Shown here: piece after piece, positions 61,736 to 64,000 of the stretch
Position numbering within the stretch: the stretch's first letter is position 1
Layout of the letters: every line of letters starts with the position of its first letter
Assembly (NCBI GenBank): GCA_965200435.1
Contig: OZ241337.1
Location: 2,480,001 to 2,544,000 of the forward strand
DNA from: Bin75 sp965200435
Lineage (GTDB): Bacteria; Nitrospirota; Nitrospiria; Nitrospirales; UBA8639
DNA length: 64,000 nucleotides
Direction of reading: 5' to 3'
Position numbers and translations under genes: made by a program
The notes under the pieces: generated by a model
Seen by the model: the letters and a program-made list of their open reading frames with translations, nothing else
Told to the model about the DNA's origin: nothing
Database searches by the model: none

Positions 61736-62176
61736 ATGGGGAAAGCCTACCGGTTTCGCGATGAGATCGTCCTCGGTGATCTTGCTTTTGAGGCTACCGG
61801 CGATTCGGTGTCCGAGTTGTTTGCGGCTGCCGCATTGGCCGTGATCGAAGCGATGGTTGCCCCCTTGAGCGTGGAGACGAATCTGACGAAAGCGATTCGG
61901 CTTTCTGAAGCCCAAATTGATGATTTACTCCTTGAATGGCTGAATGCCATCGTGTTTATCAAGGATGCGGATGGGATGGTGTTTCATGACGTCCGTATCG
62001 CTGTGAGCCGTGATTCGGAGAAAAATCTGTGGCATCTCGATGCCGCACTGACCGGTGATCGGGTTGATGCAACCAGGCAAGTTTTACGAACCGACGTCAA
62101 GGCGGTGACCAAACATTTATATGAGGTCAGACAAGACGGCGGAGCCTGGTATGCTCACGTGGTTCTGGACGTATGA
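61736..62176 (+). CDS. Archease
   Basis: A 146-residue archease, the cofactor that helps RtcB turn over and be guanylylated. Family features: YRFRDEIVLGDLAFEATGDSVSELFAAAALAVIEAMV, the metal-ligand acidic residues near DLLLEWLNAIVFIKDADGM, and KAVTKHLYEVRQDGGAWYAHVVLDV at the end. Typical length is about 140. The rtcB gene follows within 90 bases, the classical pairing. The ATG at 61736 gives the family start. Confidence 0.9.
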   Translation: MGKAYRFRDEIVLGDLAFEATGDSVSELFAAAALAVIEAMVAPLSVETNLTKAIRLSEAQIDDLLLEWLNAIVFIKDADGMVFHDVRIAVSRDSEKNLWHLDAALTGDRVDATRQVLRTDVKAVTKHLYEVRQDGGAWYAHVVLDV

Positions 62177-62264
62177 CACGACTCAATGAATTTGTTGGAT
62201 TCCGGCTTTTCTGGAACCGGCCACACGGAAATATAAAGTAGGAGTTAAGGTTTTGAGGGAGTTT

Positions 62265-63716
62265 ATGAAACTTGCCACAACTATGACCGTCAACCGGCTT
62301 GCCGATGTTGTCTGGGAAATTCCCGTGACGGAAAAGCCGGGCATGCTGGTTCCTGCCAGAATTTATGGAACGGAAAAGATTCTTGGTGCAATGGATGCCG
62401 GCGTGTTTGAGCAAGTAACAAACGTGGCGTGTTTGCCCGGTATTCAACGTTATGCCTTATGTATGCCTGACGGGCATTGGGGCTATGGATTTCCCATTGG
62501 AGCCGTTGCGGCATTTGACGTATGGACCGGCATTATTTCTCCGGGAGGCGTGGGCTATGATATCAATTGCGGAATGCGGCTGATCCGTACGGATTTGACG
62601 CTGGCGGATGTGAAGCCGCGACTGGATACCCTGATGACGAAATTATTCCATGCGGTCCCTGCAGGAGTTGGGTCGAAGGGCTTTGTGCCTCTGTCCGGCA
62701 AGGCCTTTCGGGAAGTCATGCGACACGGAGCAAGATGGAGCGTGGAACAGGGGTATGGATGGGACAGTGATCTTACCCACACCGAAGAGGAGGGATGTCT
62801 GAGAGAAGCCGATCCCGAACATGTTTCTGAACAGGCTTGCCGCCGTGGAATGGGGCAATTGGGAACATTGGGGTCAGGAAATCATTATCTCGAAATTCAG
62901 GTTGTCCGGAATGACCGCGTGTACGATCGACATATGGCCGAACAATTCGGCATTCATGGAAATGACCAAATCGTGATCATGATTCATTGTGGATCTCGAG
63001 GTCTTGGTCATCAGGTTGGCACAGATTACGTGCGAATTTTTGATAAGGCCATGAAACGCTATGGCATCACCGTTAAGGATCAACAATTGGCCTGTGCTCC
63101 GTATCAGTCACCGGAGGGACAACACTATTTTTCGGCGATGAACTGTGCGGCCAATACGGCTTTTGCCAATCGGCAGGTCATTGCCCATCAGATTCGTGAA
63201 GTGTTTCGCACGGTGTTTAGACAATCCCCCGAGAGGCTCGGTATGCGCCAGATCTATGACGTGGCCCATAACATTGCCAAAGTGGAACGTTATGAAAACA
63301 AGCAACGCCTCGTCCACCGGAAAGGCGCGACCAGGGCATTTGGTCCGGGGAGCCCCGACGTGCCGGAAGCATTCCGAACGGTCGGCCAACCGGTGCTCTG
63401 TGGCGGATCCATGGAAACCGGTTCCTACTTGCTGGTGGGAACGGTGCAGGCCAATACGGAATCCTTCGGATCGACGATGCACGGCGCTGGCCGGACGATG
63501 TCCCGGGCTCAGGCAAAGCGAATCATCCATGGGGCCACCCTTCAGCAATCCATGGCCGAACGGGGCATTCTGGTCAAAGCAGTCTCGATGTCGGGATTGG
63601 CGGAAGAAGCAGGAATCGCGTATAAAAATATTTCCGATGTCGTGGAATCGGTGGATGCTGCCGGCATTGCCAAAAAGGTGGCTGAATTATTACCGGTCGG
63701 CAACATCAAAGGGTAA
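62265..63716 (+). CDS. rtcB: RNA-splicing ligase RtcB
   Basis: GTP- and Mn-dependent 3'-phosphate RNA ligase for tRNA splicing or RNA repair. About 483 residues. Motifs: GYDINCGMRLIRTDL with the metal-binding Cys, GSGNHYLEIQVV (His), IHCGSRGLGHQVG, NCAANTAFANRQ, and GSMETGSYLLVG near the guanylylated His region, then HGAGRTMSRAQA. Length fits. ATG 62265 with GGGAG three bases away, or TTG 62253 with GGAG at 8 bases, are both possible; I prefer the ATG. Archease lies just upstream. Confidence 0.94.
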   Translation: MKLATTMTVNRLADVVWEIPVTEKPGMLVPARIYGTEKILGAMDAGVFEQVTNVACLPGIQRYALCMPDGHWGYGFPIGAVAAFDVWTGIISPGGVGYDINCGMRLIRTDLTLADVKPRLDTLMTKLFHAVPAGVGSKGFVPLSGKAFREVMRHGARWSVEQGYGWDSDLTHTEEEGCLREADPEHVSEQACRRGMGQLGTLGSGNHYLEIQVVRNDRVYDRHMAEQFGIHGNDQIVIMIHCGSRGLGHQVGTDYVRIFDKAMKRYGITVKDQQLACAPYQSPEGQHYFSAMNCAANTAFANRQVIAHQIREVFRTVFRQSPERLGMRQIYDVAHNIAKVERYENKQRLVHRKGATRAFGPGSPDVPEAFRTVGQPVLCGGSMETGSYLLVGTVQANTESFGSTMHGAGRTMSRAQAKRIIHGATLQQSMAERGILVKAVSMSGLAEEAGIAYKNISDVVESVDAAGIAKKVAELLPVGNIKG

Positions 63717-63758
63717 AAACCTCCAAGTGTCTCGATAGATCGATAGCAGGTTTTGGAC

Positions 63759-64000
63759 ATGATTCCCACTGTGGAATGGAAAGAGGGCGTCGTACGGCTT
63801 CTCGATCAAAGTCGATTGCCCGGCCATACCGAACTCCTCGAGTGCAAAGACGTTGAGGCCGTGGCTTCCGCCATTCAAAATCTGAAGGTCCGAGGGGCTC
63901 CTGCTATTGGTGTGACCGCGGCCATGGGGGTCGCGCTAGGTGCGCAATCCATTTTCTCGACCGATGTTTCGACCTTTGAACGAAAGGTCTTGGTCATTTG
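63759..64000 (+). CDS. mtnA: Methylthioribose-1-phosphate isomerase (partial)
   Basis: First enzyme after MTR kinase in methionine salvage: isomerises 5-methylthioribose-1-phosphate to the ribulose form. Only the first 80 codons are present; the gene runs off the right edge. MIPTVEWKEGVVRLLDQSRL and LKVRGAPAIGVTAAMGVALGA match MtnA (and the eIF2B-like fold). ATG 63759 with AGCAGG eight bases upstream is a good start, 42 bases after the rtcB stop on the same strand. Confidence 0.88.
   Translation, partial: MIPTVEWKEGVVRLLDQSRLPGHTELLECKDVEAVASAIQNLKVRGAPAIGVTAAMGVALGAQSIFSTDVSTFERKVLVI

Overview
The window reads as chromosome of a moderately GC-rich Gram-negative bacterium. It has outer-membrane barrels, signal peptides and a LPS-type envelope gene style. 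The gene set fits a Nitrospira-like member of Nitrospirota: efp-accB-accC beside aroQ, NtrY/NtrX-type regulators, two Amt transporters flanking a PII gene, a split GlnE, and many dispersed palindromic repeats. The taxonomic call is inference from gene style and order; no rRNA or other decisive marker lies here.

Layout. 1-760 is a non-coding array of three 214-bp tandem repeats. 0.76-8.6 kb holds a secreted protein, two tandem HEAT-repeat paralogues, proC, small and lysine-rich proteins, a ClpS-like gene between two MITEs, and a sugar-nucleotide epimerase. 8.7-19.6 kb is mostly housekeeping: tRNA-Leu, an O-methyltransferase, a HemW-like radical SAM protein, DUF4112 and DUF2779 genes, aroQ-efp-accB-accC-thiE, and convergent bioD with an SDR. 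19.6-28.9 kb is an accessory island: a hairpin-repeat array, a frameshifted insertion sequence, a very GC-rich 6.4-kb gene for a fibronectin/Ig-repeat autotransporter-like surface protein, and a second repeat array. 28.9-42.8 kb returns to backbone genes (mazG, DUF1844, ntrYX, rlmD-type, purN, tRNA-Ala, Rrf2, DUF2061). 42.8-53 kb is a nitrogen-assimilation block: porin, amt, glnK, amt, glnA, then two divergent GlnE-like halves. 53-64 kb carries clpB, a SYLF protein, yjbQ, an HD protein, an AsmA-like protein, archease, rtcB and the start of mtnA.

The most notable signals are regulatory or structural. First, the porin-amt-glnK-amt-glnA cluster is preceded by two hairpins with hexanucleotide loops of the form A-N-N-G-N-N, the second mutually exclusive with a strong intrinsic terminator. 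This is the architecture of an ANTAR-protein antitermination leader. Second, the giant surface protein has a run of 12 C residues between a good ribosome-binding site/ATG and its signal peptide. At the present length the ATG frame is closed; 11 or 14 C residues would open it, which points to phase variation. Third, about 150-bp palindromic MITEs (nine copies, one truncated) repeatedly sit exactly on stop codons, with their termini supplying the TAA/TAG. Fourth, a modular family of short hairpin repeats shows compensatory arm changes and nested insertions, and is mixed with solo ends of the local insertion sequence.
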